The notes under the pieces: model-generated
Seen by the model: only the letters and a program-made list of their open reading frames with translations
Told to the model about the DNA's origin: nothing
Databases searched by the model: none
In this document: positions 8,393 to 16,444 of the stretch, piece by piece
Numbering within the stretch: the stretch's first letter is position 1
Layout of the letters: every line of letters starts with the position of its first letter
Made by a program: the position numbers and the translations under genes
Assembly: GCF_002165135.1 (NCBI RefSeq)
Contig: NZ_NFZQ01000006.1
Coordinates: 248,001 to 312,000 of the forward strand
DNA: 64,000 bases
Direction of reading: 5' to 3'
Source of the DNA: Pseudomonas sp. SID14000
GTDB taxonomy: Bacteria; Pseudomonadota; Gammaproteobacteria; Pseudomonadales; Pseudomonadaceae

Positions 8393-9139
8393 TCAGTCCT
8401 TGATCAATCCCCGCAGCACCGCCCGCGTTTCTTCAGTGCGCAGGCACTCGATGAACAACCGGCTTTCCCGCGTTACTGTCGCCTCCAGCTCGGCCCGTTG
8501 GCCGTCCTTGAGCAGCCGCTTGCTGATACGCAGCGCCGCCTGCGGGTAGCCTTGCAGCTGCCGCGCCAGCTTGCGGGCTGCGGCCAGGCACTGTTCGCCA
8601 TCCTCATGCAGTTCATTGGCCAGCCCCCAGGCCACCATCTGTTCGCCATCAAGCAACTCGTTTGCCAGCAGCAAGCGAGCCGCCCGGGCATGGCCAAGCA
8701 GACGCGGCAGCAGCAGGCTGGAACCAAACTCCGGGCACACGCCCAATGGCGCGAAAGGGATGCGCAGCCTGGTGGTACGGCTGACCAGCACCTGGTCACA
8801 ATGCAACAGCAAGGTGGCACCAATACCGATCGCTGCGCCACTGACCGCGGCAATCAGCGGTTTGTCCAGGCCCATCACCACTCGCATCAGGCGGAACACT
8901 GGGCTATCGAGGTCGCCGGGCGGGTTGTCGAGGAAGTCGCGCAAGTCATTGCCGGCGGTAAAGCAGTGCGGCCCACCAGTGATGATGATGGCTTCGACAT
9001 CAGGGTCTTCACCCGCCGCCAGCAGCAGGTCGCCCAGCTGTTGGTACATGGCTGTGTTCAAGGCATTGAGCTTGTCGGGACGGTTGAAGGCCAGGGTCAG
9101 CAGGCCCTGGTCCAGGTCACGTGTGATCAGGTCGTTCAT
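8393..9139 (-). CDS. Enoyl-CoA hydratase/isomerase family protein
   Basis: The 248-residue crotonase-fold protein has LAFNRPDKLNALN near the N-terminus, the oxyanion-hole segments HCFTAGNDLRDF (first) and SGAAIGIGATLLLHCD (second), and the usual helical C-terminus. The family hydrates or isomerises enoyl-CoA thioesters. The second catalytic acid region, FAPLGVCPEFGSSLLLPR, has Glu at the position typical of isomerases/hydratases. It is transcribed divergently from a TetR regulator 102 bases away, which probably controls it. The substrate is not evident. The ATG giving MNDLITRDL is preferred because it matches the family N-terminus; an ATG 12 codons upstream is also open and neither has a strong ribosome site. 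Confidence 0.82.
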   Translation of the reverse strand: MNDLITRDLDQGLLTLAFNRPDKLNALNTAMYQQLGDLLLAAGEDPDVEAIIITGGPHCFTAGNDLRDFLDNPPGDLDSPVFRLMRVVMGLDKPLIAAVSGAAIGIGATLLLHCDQVLVSRTTRLRIPFAPLGVCPEFGSSLLLPRLLGHARAARLLLANELLDGEQMVAWGLANELHEDGEQCLAAARKLARQLQGYPQAALRISKRLLKDGQRAELEATVTRESRLFIECLRTEETRAVLRGLIKD

Positions 9140-9241
9140 GGCAGCCGTTTTTGTTGTTGTGGGCAAGGGTGGCAAGGGTTTATCACGCAGTCCGGCTTGT
9201 TGTACAGTCGTTCAGTCCAGCCCCTAGCCCGAGAGCCGCCG

Positions 9242-9886
9242 ATGAACCAGGAAGCCCGCTACCACCGCATGCTGCCGGAATTGCGCAAAGCCAACCTGGT
9301 CGAGGCGACCCTGGTATGCCTCAAGCGCCATGGCTTCCAGGGGGCGTCGATCCGCAAGATCTCGGCTGAGGCCGGGGTTTCGGTCGGGCTGATCAGCCAT
9401 CACTACGCTGGCAAGGACGAATTGGTGGCCGAAGCCTACATGGCTGTCACCGGCCGGGTGATGGGCCTGCTGCGTGAGGCCATGGCCCAGGCCGCGCCCA
9501 ATGCCCGCGAGCGGTTGTCGGCGTTTTTCCGCGCCTCGTTCTGCGCCGAGCTGCTCGATCCGCAATTGCTCGACGCCTGGCTGGCGTTCTGGGGCGCGGT
9601 GAAGACCGCCGATGCGATCAACCAGGTGCATGACCATTCCTATGGCGAATACCGCAATGAACTGAGCGGGCTGCTGGCCACGCTGGCCGGAGAGGAGGGC
9701 TGGCAGGGTTTCGATGCCGACCTTGCAGCCATCAGCCTGAGTGCCTTGCTCGACGGCCTGTGGCTGGAGTCGGGGCTCAACCCCGGTACCTTCACCCCCG
9801 AGCAGGGCGTGCTGATCTGCGAGGCCTGGGTCGACGGCCTGCAGGCCGGTGGCCGGCGCCGCTTCAGCCCGCCGGAGGGCTGTTGA
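9242..9886 (+). CDS. TetR/AcrR family transcriptional regulator (BetI-like)
   Basis: The 214-residue repressor has an N-terminal helix-turn-helix (about residues 15-60: NLVEATLVCLKRHGF, then SIRKISAEAGVSVGLISHHY, with the GLISHHYAGKDEL recognition region typical of BetI-like members) and an all-helical ligand domain ending WLESGLNPGTFTPEQ. BetI-type regulators sense choline or betaine aldehyde, but no bet genes are here, so the ligand is unknown. Its closest likely target is the divergent enoyl-CoA hydratase gene. The shared 102-base gap contains the repeated GGCAAGGGT motif and a GTACAGTCGTTCAGTCC stretch that could be an operator. Start at the ATG giving MNQEARYHRM; the longer open frame upstream is antisense to the hydratase. 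Confidence 0.85.
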   Translation: MNQEARYHRMLPELRKANLVEATLVCLKRHGFQGASIRKISAEAGVSVGLISHHYAGKDELVAEAYMAVTGRVMGLLREAMAQAAPNARERLSAFFRASFCAELLDPQLLDAWLAFWGAVKTADAINQVHDHSYGEYRNELSGLLATLAGEEGWQGFDADLAAISLSALLDGLWLESGLNPGTFTPEQGVLICEAWVDGLQAGGRRRFSPPEGC

Positions 9887-9961
9887 TCGCCTGTTCAGTA
9901 ACGAGTACGCTGCTGTCGCGAGTGTGTAGAACAAACCAATAAAAAAAAGAGACGACACGCA

Positions 9962-10678
9962 ATGACGCCTCGGGTATTGATCGTCGATGACGATCCGCTT
10001 ATTCGTGACTTGCTGCAGGCCTATCTGTCCCGGGAAGGCTATGACGTGCACTGCGCCGACACCGCGGAAAAGGCCGAAGCGCTGCTCGGCAGCCAGGATG
10101 TCGACCTGGTGCTGCTGGATATCCGCCTGCCCGGCAAGGACGGCCTTACCCTGACCCGCGAGCTGCGGGTGCGTTCGGAGGTCGGCATCATCCTCATCAC
10201 CGGCCGCAACGATGACATCGACCGCATCGTCGGCCTGGAATGCGGCGCCGACGACTACGTGATCAAACCGCTCAATCCCCGTGAGCTGGTATCCCGCGCC
10301 AAGAACCTGATCCGCCGCGTGCGCCATGCCCGCGAAGTACATCCGGCGCCGGCCTGCGCGCAATCGCTGAAGCAGTTCGCCGACTGGGCGCTGGACACCG
10401 ACCGCCGGCGCCTGATCGACGCCCGTGGCGGGCAAACCCTGCTGACCCATGGCGAGTTCCAGCTGCTCAACGTGTTCCTGCGCAACAGCGGCCACACCCT
10501 GAGCCGCGACCAGTTGATGGACCAGATCCGCAACCGCGAATGGGTGCCCAACGACCGTTCCATCGATGTGCTGGTCGGCCGCCTGCGGCGCAAGCTGCAC
10601 GATGACCCGGCCGAGCCCCAACTGATCATCACCATCCACGGCACCGGCTACCTGTTCACCGCCAGCGTGGCGGCATGA
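9962..10678 (+). CDS. aruR: AruR-like OmpR-family response regulator
   Basis: The 238-residue regulator has a receiver domain (phospho-acceptor D53 in DLVLLDIRLPG, switch Thr in ILITGRNDD, Lys in DDYVIKPLNPREL) followed by a winged-helix DNA-binding domain (about 140-235, ending HGTGYLF). It starts an operon in which each gene overlaps the next by an ATGA: regulator, periplasmic binding protein, hybrid kinase. In P. aeruginosa, AruR/AruS controls the arginine transaminase genes aruIH, and here the same gene pair stands upstream of permease, beta-oxidation-like genes, aruI and aruH. The name therefore rests on family plus synteny. A GAGACGAC ribosome site follows an A-rich leader. Confidence 0.8.
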   Translation: MTPRVLIVDDDPLIRDLLQAYLSREGYDVHCADTAEKAEALLGSQDVDLVLLDIRLPGKDGLTLTRELRVRSEVGIILITGRNDDIDRIVGLECGADDYVIKPLNPRELVSRAKNLIRRVRHAREVHPAPACAQSLKQFADWALDTDRRRLIDARGGQTLLTHGEFQLLNVFLRNSGHTLSRDQLMDQIRNREWVPNDRSIDVLVGRLRRKLHDDPAEPQLIITIHGTGYLFTASVAA

Positions 10679-11451
10679 CCCGCAGCGCCTGGGTACTGGC
10701 CTTGGCAGTGTTCGCCGTGCAAGCCAGTGCAAAACAGCCGGTGCGCTATTGCGACTACCCGGTATACCCGCCGATTTCCTGGAGTGATGGCCACCAGGTG
10801 CGTGGCCTGGCCCCCACCGTGGTGCGAGAGCTGTTCGCGCGCATGGGCTACGAGGTTCAGACCGTGGTGCTGGGCAACTGGAAGCGCTGCCTGATGGACG
10901 CCGCCGCGGGCCGGGTGGATGTGGTGCTGGCCTACAACAGCGACCAGCGTGACCAGCGCATGCGCTTTTCCACGGTGCCGGTGGTGCGCGAGGAAGTGGC
11001 GGTGTTCTACAACCGCCTGCGGCCGGTGCGGTTCCAGCGCCTGGAGGACCTGGCCAGCTACCGCGGCGGCCTGCTGTACGGCGAAAGCTACGGCGCCGAT
11101 TTTGACCGCTTCGTCGCCCGCCACCAGAACATCGAGCGGGTGTCGTCCAGCCAGCAGAACTTCGGCAAGCTGATCCGCGGGCGCATCGATTACGTGATCC
11201 AGGAGCGGCGCACCGGCCAGCTGTTCATCGAAAACCTGCCCGGGGCGCAGGACATTCGCGTATTGCCCACGGCCCTGAGCGTGGACTACCTGCGCGTTGC
11301 GATTTCACGGCAATCGCCCTTGAGCCAGCATATGGACGAAATCGACGCGCAGCTGCTGCACATGAGTCAGGCCGGCGAGATCGAGCGCTGGCTGGAGCAG
11401 AGCGAAGTGACCTACCGTGACATGGTCAACCTGCCGGCGGACACCCGATGA
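10675..11451 (+). CDS. Periplasmic solute-binding protein (SBP_bac_3 type) between aruR and aruS
   Basis: The 258-residue exported protein has a signal peptide of about 18 residues (cleavage after QASA), then the small type II periplasmic binding fold of the amino acid-binding SBP_bac_3 family. Visible landmarks are VRYCDYPVYPPISW, the GRVDVVLAYNSDQRDQRMRF segment and YVIQERRTGQLFIENL near the hinge. It is embedded between the response regulator and the kinase with 4-base overlaps on both sides and no transport genes beside it. The likely role is to bind a periplasmic ligand, probably a basic amino acid or relative, and report it to the sensor kinase rather than feed a transporter. That role is inferred from gene order; the family is clear. 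Confidence 0.75.
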   Translation: MTRSAWVLALAVFAVQASAKQPVRYCDYPVYPPISWSDGHQVRGLAPTVVRELFARMGYEVQTVVLGNWKRCLMDAAAGRVDVVLAYNSDQRDQRMRFSTVPVVREEVAVFYNRLRPVRFQRLEDLASYRGGLLYGESYGADFDRFVARHQNIERVSSSQQNFGKLIRGRIDYVIQERRTGQLFIENLPGAQDIRVLPTALSVDYLRVAISRQSPLSQHMDEIDAQLLHMSQAGEIERWLEQSEVTYRDMVNLPADTR

Positions 11452-13700
11452 TCCGCCTGCGCACCGATGGCCTGCTGCGCCGCCTGCTGCTGTTCATCCT
11501 GCTGTTCAGCCTGTGCTTCACCGTGCTCGCCAGCTCGGTACAGCTGTACTTCGAATACCGCCGCGAGATGCGCGATATCGAGGCGCGCATGGCGTTGATC
11601 CGCGCCGGTTACCTGGCCAGCCTGGAGCGTAGCCTGTGGGACCTGGACGAGGCACAGCTGGACACACAATTGCGCGGTTTGGTGGACTTTTCCGATGTCG
11701 CCCGGGTGCGCCTGGTCAGCGACGATTTCCAGCTGCTGCGCGGCGCCGCCGAGCCCAAGGGGCCGCTGCGCATCGAACGCTTCCCCCTCGATTACCAGCC
11801 ACCCTCGGGGCCAGTCAGGCACCTGGGCGAGCTGGAAGTGAGCATCGACCTGGGCGCGGTGCACCGGCGGCTGTATGCCACGGGCCTTGCCAGCCTACTG
11901 TGGATGGGCGTGTTCCTGTGTGGCCTGGCGGTGGCATTGTCGGGGCTGTTCTACCGCCTGGTCACCCGCCACCTGCAAGTGATGGCCGAGTTCGCCCGGC
12001 GTATTGGTGCCGGCCAGTGGCAGGAACCGTTGCGCCTGGGGCGCCGCCCGTCGACGCGCCCGGACGAAATCGACACCGTCGCCAATGCCCTGGATGACAT
12101 GCGCCGCGCCATCCTCAGCGACATCGAGCGCCGCGAGCGCGACCGCCTGGCGCTGCAGGACAAGCGCGACGAACTGCAGGCCATGGTCGAGCGGCGCACC
12201 GCCAGCCTGGCCCGGGCCAAGGACGAGGCAGAGGCCGCCAACCTGGCCAAGTCGCGCTTCCTGGCGACCATGAGCCATGAGCTGCGCACTCCGCTCAACG
12301 GCATTCTCGGCATGGCCGAGCTGCTGCGCGGCGGCCGGCTGGAGGTGGCTGACCGTCAGCGTGTCGAGGCCTTGTACAAGGCCGGCGAGGGGCTGTTGGC
12401 GATTCTCAACGAAGTGCTGTATTTCGCCCGGCTCGAGGAGGGCGAGAGCCGCGCCGAGCAGGTCGGTTTTTCGCTACGCCAGTTGTGCCAGGAAGTGCTG
12501 GCGCTGCTCGAACCCATGGCCAGGGACAACGGCGATACCCTGCAGTTGGACATCGACGAACAATTGGCCGAATACCAGCACGGTGCCGAACAGTACCTGC
12601 GCCAGGTGCTCAGCAACCTGCTGGCCAATGCCATCAAGTTCACCGAACACGGCCAGGTGCGGCTTGCGGTGCAGGTACTGGCCAGTGACCAGGGCTCGCA
12701 GCGAGTGCGGGTGTCGGTCAGTGACAATGGCATCGGCATCGAGCCGGCTGTGCAGGCCAGGGTCTTCGAGCGCTTCGTCCAGGCCAGCGAAGCGGTGGCC
12801 CGGCGCTACGGCGGCACTGGCCTGGGCCTGGCGATCTGCAAGCACCTGGTGGAAAAGCTGGGGGGCTGCATTGGCCTGGACAGCGTGCAAGGGCAGGGCA
12901 GTTGCTTCTGGTTCGAGCTCGACATGGCCCGCGGGCAGCCAGTGCTGGCCAGTTCACCAGCCCCTTCGCTCCTGGCCAGCCTGGATATCCTGGTGGTCGA
13001 GGACGTGGCGTTGAACCGCGAGGTGGCTGGCGGGTTGCTGCTGCGCGATGGCCATCGAGTGAGCTTTGCCGAAGACGCCGGGCAGGCCCTGCAGGCCTGC
13101 GCACAGCGGCGCTTCGACTTGATCCTGCTCGACGTGCACCTGCCCGGCATGAGCGGGGTGGAACTGTGCCGGCAGATTCGTGCCGCACCCGGGCCGAACC
13201 GCCACACCCGGGTCCTGGCGCTGACGGCCGGCGTGCAACCGGGGCAAGTGCCGGGTTACCTGGACGCCGGCATGCAGGGGGTGCTGGCCAAGCCCCTGCG
13301 GCTGGACAACCTGCGCCAGGCGCTGGCCGAAGCGGTGCCCGCTGAAGTGGCTGGCGTCGACGCGACAATGGACTGGTCATTGCTGGACACCCACCGCTCG
13401 CTGCTGGGTGAGCAGAAGCTGCAAGGCCTGTTGAAGGTGCTGCACCAGTCGCTGGAGCAGCACGCCACGGCGTTGGCCGAGGCGCTGCCGGCCGAGGATT
13501 TCACCGAAGTGCTGCACCTGGCCCACCGGCTGGCCGGCAGTTGCGATTCCCTGGGTTTTTCTGGCCTGGCTGCGCTGTTGCGACGCCTCGAGGACGCTGC
13601 CCGGCAGCATGACGAACAGGCATTGAAGGCACTCTGCGAGCCGCTGGCCACCGAGCTTGCCCACGCCCGCGTCACCCTGGAACAGTTGATCCAGAGCTGA
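11448..13700 (+). CDS. aruS: AruS-like hybrid sensor histidine kinase
   Basis: The 750-residue inner-membrane hybrid kinase has a first transmembrane helix (about 12-34), a ~110-residue periplasmic sensor region, a second helix (about 146-168), a HAMP linker and coiled coil (to about 265), HisKA with H277 in [11 protein letters not shown], an HATPase domain with the N and G boxes ([22 protein letters not shown]), a receiver domain with D562 ([10 protein letters not shown]) and a C-terminal Hpt domain with H693 ([10 protein letters not shown]). The phosphorelay His-Asp-His-Asp would end on the OmpR-type regulator two genes upstream. The pair matches AruSR of P. aeruginosa by synteny with aruIH. 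The modest periplasmic loop may dock the co-encoded binding protein. Confidence 0.8.
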   Translation: MIRLRTDGLLRRLLLFILLFSLCFTVLASSVQLYFEYRREMRDIEARMALIRAGYLASLERSLWDLDEAQLDTQLRGLVDFSDVARVRLVSDDFQLLRGAAEPKGPLRIERFPLDYQPPSGPVRHLGELEVSIDLGAVHRRLYATGLASLLWMGVFLCGLAVALSGLFYRLVTRHLQVMAEFARRIGAGQWQEPLRLGRRPSTRPDEIDTVANALDDMRRAILSDIERRERDRLALQDKRDELQAMVERRTASLARAKDEAEAANLAKSRFLATMSHELRTPLNGILGMAELLRGGRLEVADRQRVEALYKAGEGLLAILNEVLYFARLEEGESRAEQVGFSLRQLCQEVLALLEPMARDNGDTLQLDIDEQLAEYQHGAEQYLRQVLSNLLANAIKFTEHGQVRLAVQVLASDQGSQRVRVSVSDNGIGIEPAVQARVFERFVQASEAVARRYGGTGLGLAICKHLVEKLGGCIGLDSVQGQGSCFWFELDMARGQPVLASSPAPSLLASLDILVVEDVALNREVAGGLLLRDGHRVSFAEDAGQALQACAQRRFDLILLDVHLPGMSGVELCRQIRAAPGPNRHTRVLALTAGVQPGQVPGYLDAGMQGVLAKPLRLDNLRQALAEAVPAEVAGVDATMDWSLLDTHRSLLGEQKLQGLLKVLHQSLEQHATALAEALPAEDFTEVLHLAHRLAGSCDSLGFSGLAALLRRLEDAARQHDEQALKALCEPLATELAHARVTLEQLIQS

Positions 13701-13711
13701 CGTACAAAAAA

Positions 13712-13774
13712 CTTACGACTTTTTACATCTTCGATCCGTTCGTACAACGGCACCTTACATCCGTTTCCAATAAT
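13712..13774 (+). promoter_or_regulatory. Candidate AruR-type binding repeats and -10 upstream of the permease
   Basis: Three similar heptamers occur on the plus strand: TTACGAC (13713-13719), TTACATC (13723-13729, exactly 10 bases after the first) and TTACATC (13755-13761, 32 bases later). Direct repeats spaced by one helical turn are the usual target form of OmpR-family regulators. An AATAAT -10-like hexamer at 13769-13774 lacks a good -35, as expected for an activated promoter. This is an inference from pattern only. Confidence 0.4.
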
Positions 13775-13826
13775 CCATGGCAACCGTGTTGCACGCGGTC
13801 CATGAGGCTTATTGGAGACAAGAATA

Positions 13827-13925
13827 ATGACATGCCGTAGCGCTCAGCCCCTCCTTCCCAACACACCGCGCGGCACCCCCGCGTGGCCTGGCACCGGCCG
13901 CAAAGGCGAGGTGCGCCATGACTGA
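13827..13925 (+). CDS. Short upstream ORF (32 aa) translationally coupled to the permease gene
   Basis: An ATG 8 bases after a good GGAGA site (13814-13818) opens a 32-codon frame that ends in TGA inside the permease start: the permease ATG at 13918 and this stop share ATGACTGA. The permease ribosome site (GGCGAGG, 13905-13911) lies within this ORF. The peptide is Pro/Arg-rich (5 Pro, 5 Arg) and lacks a run of one amino acid, so classical attenuation is not obvious. It may gate permease translation. It could also be fortuitous. Confidence 0.45.
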   Translation: MTCRSAQPLLPNTPRGTPAWPGTGRKGEVRHD

Positions 13926-15324
13926 CAACCGCGAAAAGATCCAGCTCACCCGCGCGCTGAAAAGCCGGCACATCTTCATGTTGTCGCTGGGCGGGGTGAT
14001 CGGCACCGGGCTGTTCATGGGCTCGGGCGTGACCATCAACCAGGGCGGGCCGGTCGGCGCGATCCTGGCCTACCTGGTTGCGGGTTTGCTGATGTACCTG
14101 GTGATGGTCTGCCTGGGTGAGCTGTCGGTGCAGATGCCGGTGTCCGGCTCGTTCCAGGCCCACGCCACCAAGTTCATCGGCCCGGCCACCGGCTTTATGA
14201 TCGGCTGGGTGTACTGGATGAGCTGGGCCACCACCGTGGGCCTGGAGTTCACTGCCGCCGGCATGCTGATGACCCGCTGGTTCCCGGAGGTGCCGATCTG
14301 GTATTGGTCGGCGCTGTTCGTGGTTGTGCTGTTCGGCCTCAACGCCCTGGCCACCCGTGCTTTCGGTGAGGCGGAGTACTGGTTCTCGGGGATCAAGGTA
14401 GCGACCATCCTCGGCTTCATCATCGTCGGCCTGCTGGTGATCTTCGGCGCCATCCCGCTGAGCAGCGGGGCGCCGGCACCGATGCTGGACAACCTGGTGG
14501 GCGAGTCGCTGTTCCCCCATGGCCTGTCGGCGGTGTTCGCGGTGATGATGACCGTGGTCTATGCCTTCCAGGGCTGCGAAATCATGGGGGTGGCGGCCGG
14601 CGAGACCGAGCACCCGGAAAAGAGCATCCCACGGGCCGTGCGCAACGTGGTGTTCCGCGTGCTGATCTTCTACGTGCTGGCGATAGCCGTGCTCTCGGCC
14701 ATCGTGCCGTTCGAGCAGGCCGGGCTGATGGAAAGCCCGTTCGTGCAGGTGTTCGACATGGTCGGCATTCCTTTTGCCGCCGACCTGATGAACTTCGTCA
14801 TCCTTACCGCCATCCTCTCGGTGGGCAATTCCGGGCTGTATGCCTCCACGCGCATCCTCTGGGCCATGTCCAAGAGCGGCATGGCGCCGAAAAGCCTGTC
14901 GCCGTTGAGCAAGCGTGGCGTGCCGTTGCGGGCGCTGAGCATCACCCTGTGCTTTGCGCTGATCTCGCTGATGACCAGTTTCGTTGCTGCCGACACCTTG
15001 TTCATGGTGCTGATGGCGGTGAGCGGCATGTCCGGTACCGTGACCTGGATCGTCATCGCCCTGGCGCAGTACCGCTTCCGCAAGGCCTACCTGCGTGATG
15101 GTGGTCAACTGCAGGACTTGAAGTACAAGGCGCCGCTGTACCCGCTGGTGCCGCTGCTGTGCATCACTCTGTGCAGTTCGCTGTTCGTGTTCCTGGCGCT
15201 GGATGAAACCCAGCGGCCGTCGTTGTACTGGGGCTTTGGCTTCATTGCCCTGTGCTATGCGGCGTACTTCTTCGTCAACCGCCGTCGGCAGGGGGCTTTC
15301 GAGCCGAGCGCGCCAGGGGTTTGA
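13918..15324 (+). CDS. APC-superfamily amino acid permease
   Basis: The 468-residue polytopic transporter has about 12 transmembrane helices and the amino acid/polyamine/organocation signature at the N-terminus (LTRALKSRHIFMLSLGGVIG, with GTGLFMGSG next). YWMSWATTVGLEF and YAFQGCEIMGVAAGETEHPE are conserved in the AroP/ProY/LysP/MmuP subgroup. It should import an amino acid by proton symport. It stands between aruS and the arginine transaminase operon, where P. aeruginosa also has a permease, so a basic amino acid is the best guess; specificity cannot be read from sequence. A perfect 20-bp hairpin follows, so it may be a transcription unit separate from the downstream enzymes. Confidence 0.82.
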   Translation: MTDNREKIQLTRALKSRHIFMLSLGGVIGTGLFMGSGVTINQGGPVGAILAYLVAGLLMYLVMVCLGELSVQMPVSGSFQAHATKFIGPATGFMIGWVYWMSWATTVGLEFTAAGMLMTRWFPEVPIWYWSALFVVVLFGLNALATRAFGEAEYWFSGIKVATILGFIIVGLLVIFGAIPLSSGAPAPMLDNLVGESLFPHGLSAVFAVMMTVVYAFQGCEIMGVAAGETEHPEKSIPRAVRNVVFRVLIFYVLAIAVLSAIVPFEQAGLMESPFVQVFDMVGIPFAADLMNFVILTAILSVGNSGLYASTRILWAMSKSGMAPKSLSPLSKRGVPLRALSITLCFALISLMTSFVAADTLFMVLMAVSGMSGTVTWIVIALAQYRFRKAYLRDGGQLQDLKYKAPLYPLVPLLCITLCSSLFVFLALDETQRPSLYWGFGFIALCYAAYFFVNRRRQGAFEPSAPGV

Positions 15325-15370
15325 TGCTGTGGGTCGTTGGTTGTAAGTGTTCGTCGAAGCATTTTTATTG

Positions 15371-15414
15371 CCTGTGAGATCGAGCGCCGCCCGCGCGGCG
15401 CTCGATCTCACAGG
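15371..15414. repeat. REP-like perfect hairpin (20-bp stem) after the permease gene
   Basis: The arms 15371-15390 and 15395-15414 are perfectly complementary with a CCGC loop. The core is the same GAGATCGAGCGCCGC class found in the large inverted repeat near 1471-1736. A degenerate further copy lies at about 15445-15470. Its position 46 bases after the permease stop suits a transcription-terminating or mRNA-stabilising hairpin. Confidence 0.85.
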
Positions 15415-15616
15415 CGCAGAAAGTGTCAAGGCGAATACCCGCGAAGCGCCGCTCGATCTCCCAGGCAACGAAAATGCCATGCCAAAACAGCACCGCGTAA
15501 CAGCAAAAACCGAGTTGTGCGAAGTTGTAACAGCCTATCCCGCCTTGTTGAACACTCGTTTAGTATCTCCCTCATCAAGCCCTCCAAAAACCATCACAAC
15601 AACACCGAGGCCCCCC

Positions 15617-16411
15617 ATGACCACCCCGTCGTCGTCACTGTTGAGCAAGGTCGAAGCCGGCGTTGCCTGGATCACCCTCAACCGCCCCGAGCAGCGCAAC
15701 GCGCTGGACATCCCCACCCTCAAGCAACTGCACGCCCTGCTGGAAACCTGCAACAGCGACCCGGCCGTGCGCGTGGTGGTGCTGACCGGCAGCGGCCGCA
15801 GCTTCTGCGCCGGTGCCGACCTGGCCGAATGGGCCGCGGCCGAGGCCCAGGGCACCCTGGAAAGCTACGGCTGGACCGAAACCGCCCACGCGCTGATGTT
15901 GCGCCTGCACAGCCTCGACAAGCCCACCATCGCTGCCATCAACGGCACCGCCGTGGGCGGTGGCATGGACCTCAGCCTGTGCTGCGACCTGCGCATCGCC
16001 GCGGCCTCGGCGCGCTTCAAGGCCGGCTACACCAGCATGGGCTACAGCCCCGATGCCGGTGCCAGCTGGCACCTGCCACGGCTGATCGGCAGCGAGCAGG
16101 CCAAGCGCCTGTTGTTCCTGGATGAACCGTGGGGTGCCGAACGTGCCTTGGCGGCCGGGCTGGTCAGCGAAGTCTGCGCCGACGAGCAACTACCCGCCGT
16201 GGCCGCCGAGCTGGCCGGGCGCCTGGCCAATGGCCCGACCTTCGCCTACGCGCAGACCAAGCGGCTGATCCGCGACGGCGCCCTGCGCACCCTGGCCGAG
16301 CAACTGGAAGCCGAGCGCCAGGCCGGCCTGTTGTGCGGCCGCAGCCAGGACGGTGCCGAGGCGCTGCAAGCCTCGGTGGAGCGTCGCGCCCCCCGTTTTA
16401 CCGGCCAGTAA
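15617..16411 (+). CDS. Enoyl-CoA hydratase/isomerase family protein (aru locus)
   Basis: The 264-residue crotonase-fold enzyme shows VAWITLNRPEQRNALD, the oxyanion-hole motifs SFCAGADLAEW and NGTAVGGGMDLSLCCD, and a GYTSMGYSPDAGASWHLPRL segment where the usual Glu of hydratases is replaced by Asp. It should hydrate or isomerise an enoyl-CoA. It is the first of eight closely packed genes (33 bases to the next) and corresponds to the hydratase upstream of aruI in P. aeruginosa. Together with the acyl-CoA dehydrogenase and ligase it forms a beta-oxidation-like module. Start at the ATG giving MTTPSSSLLSKVEAG; upstream in-frame codons run through REP DNA. Confidence 0.83.
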   Translation: MTTPSSSLLSKVEAGVAWITLNRPEQRNALDIPTLKQLHALLETCNSDPAVRVVVLTGSGRSFCAGADLAEWAAAEAQGTLESYGWTETAHALMLRLHSLDKPTIAAINGTAVGGGMDLSLCCDLRIAAASARFKAGYTSMGYSPDAGASWHLPRLIGSEQAKRLLFLDEPWGAERALAAGLVSEVCADEQLPAVAAELAGRLANGPTFAYAQTKRLIRDGALRTLAEQLEAERQAGLLCGRSQDGAEALQASVERRAPRFTGQ

Positions 16412-16444
16412 CCCGTTAACCGACCCTCACCAGGACCTTCGCAG

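Noticed and set aside
15325..15470. CRISPR-like array from repeated palindromes
   Set aside because: Repeats have no regular unique spacers and match the REP class found elsewhere; there are no cas genes.
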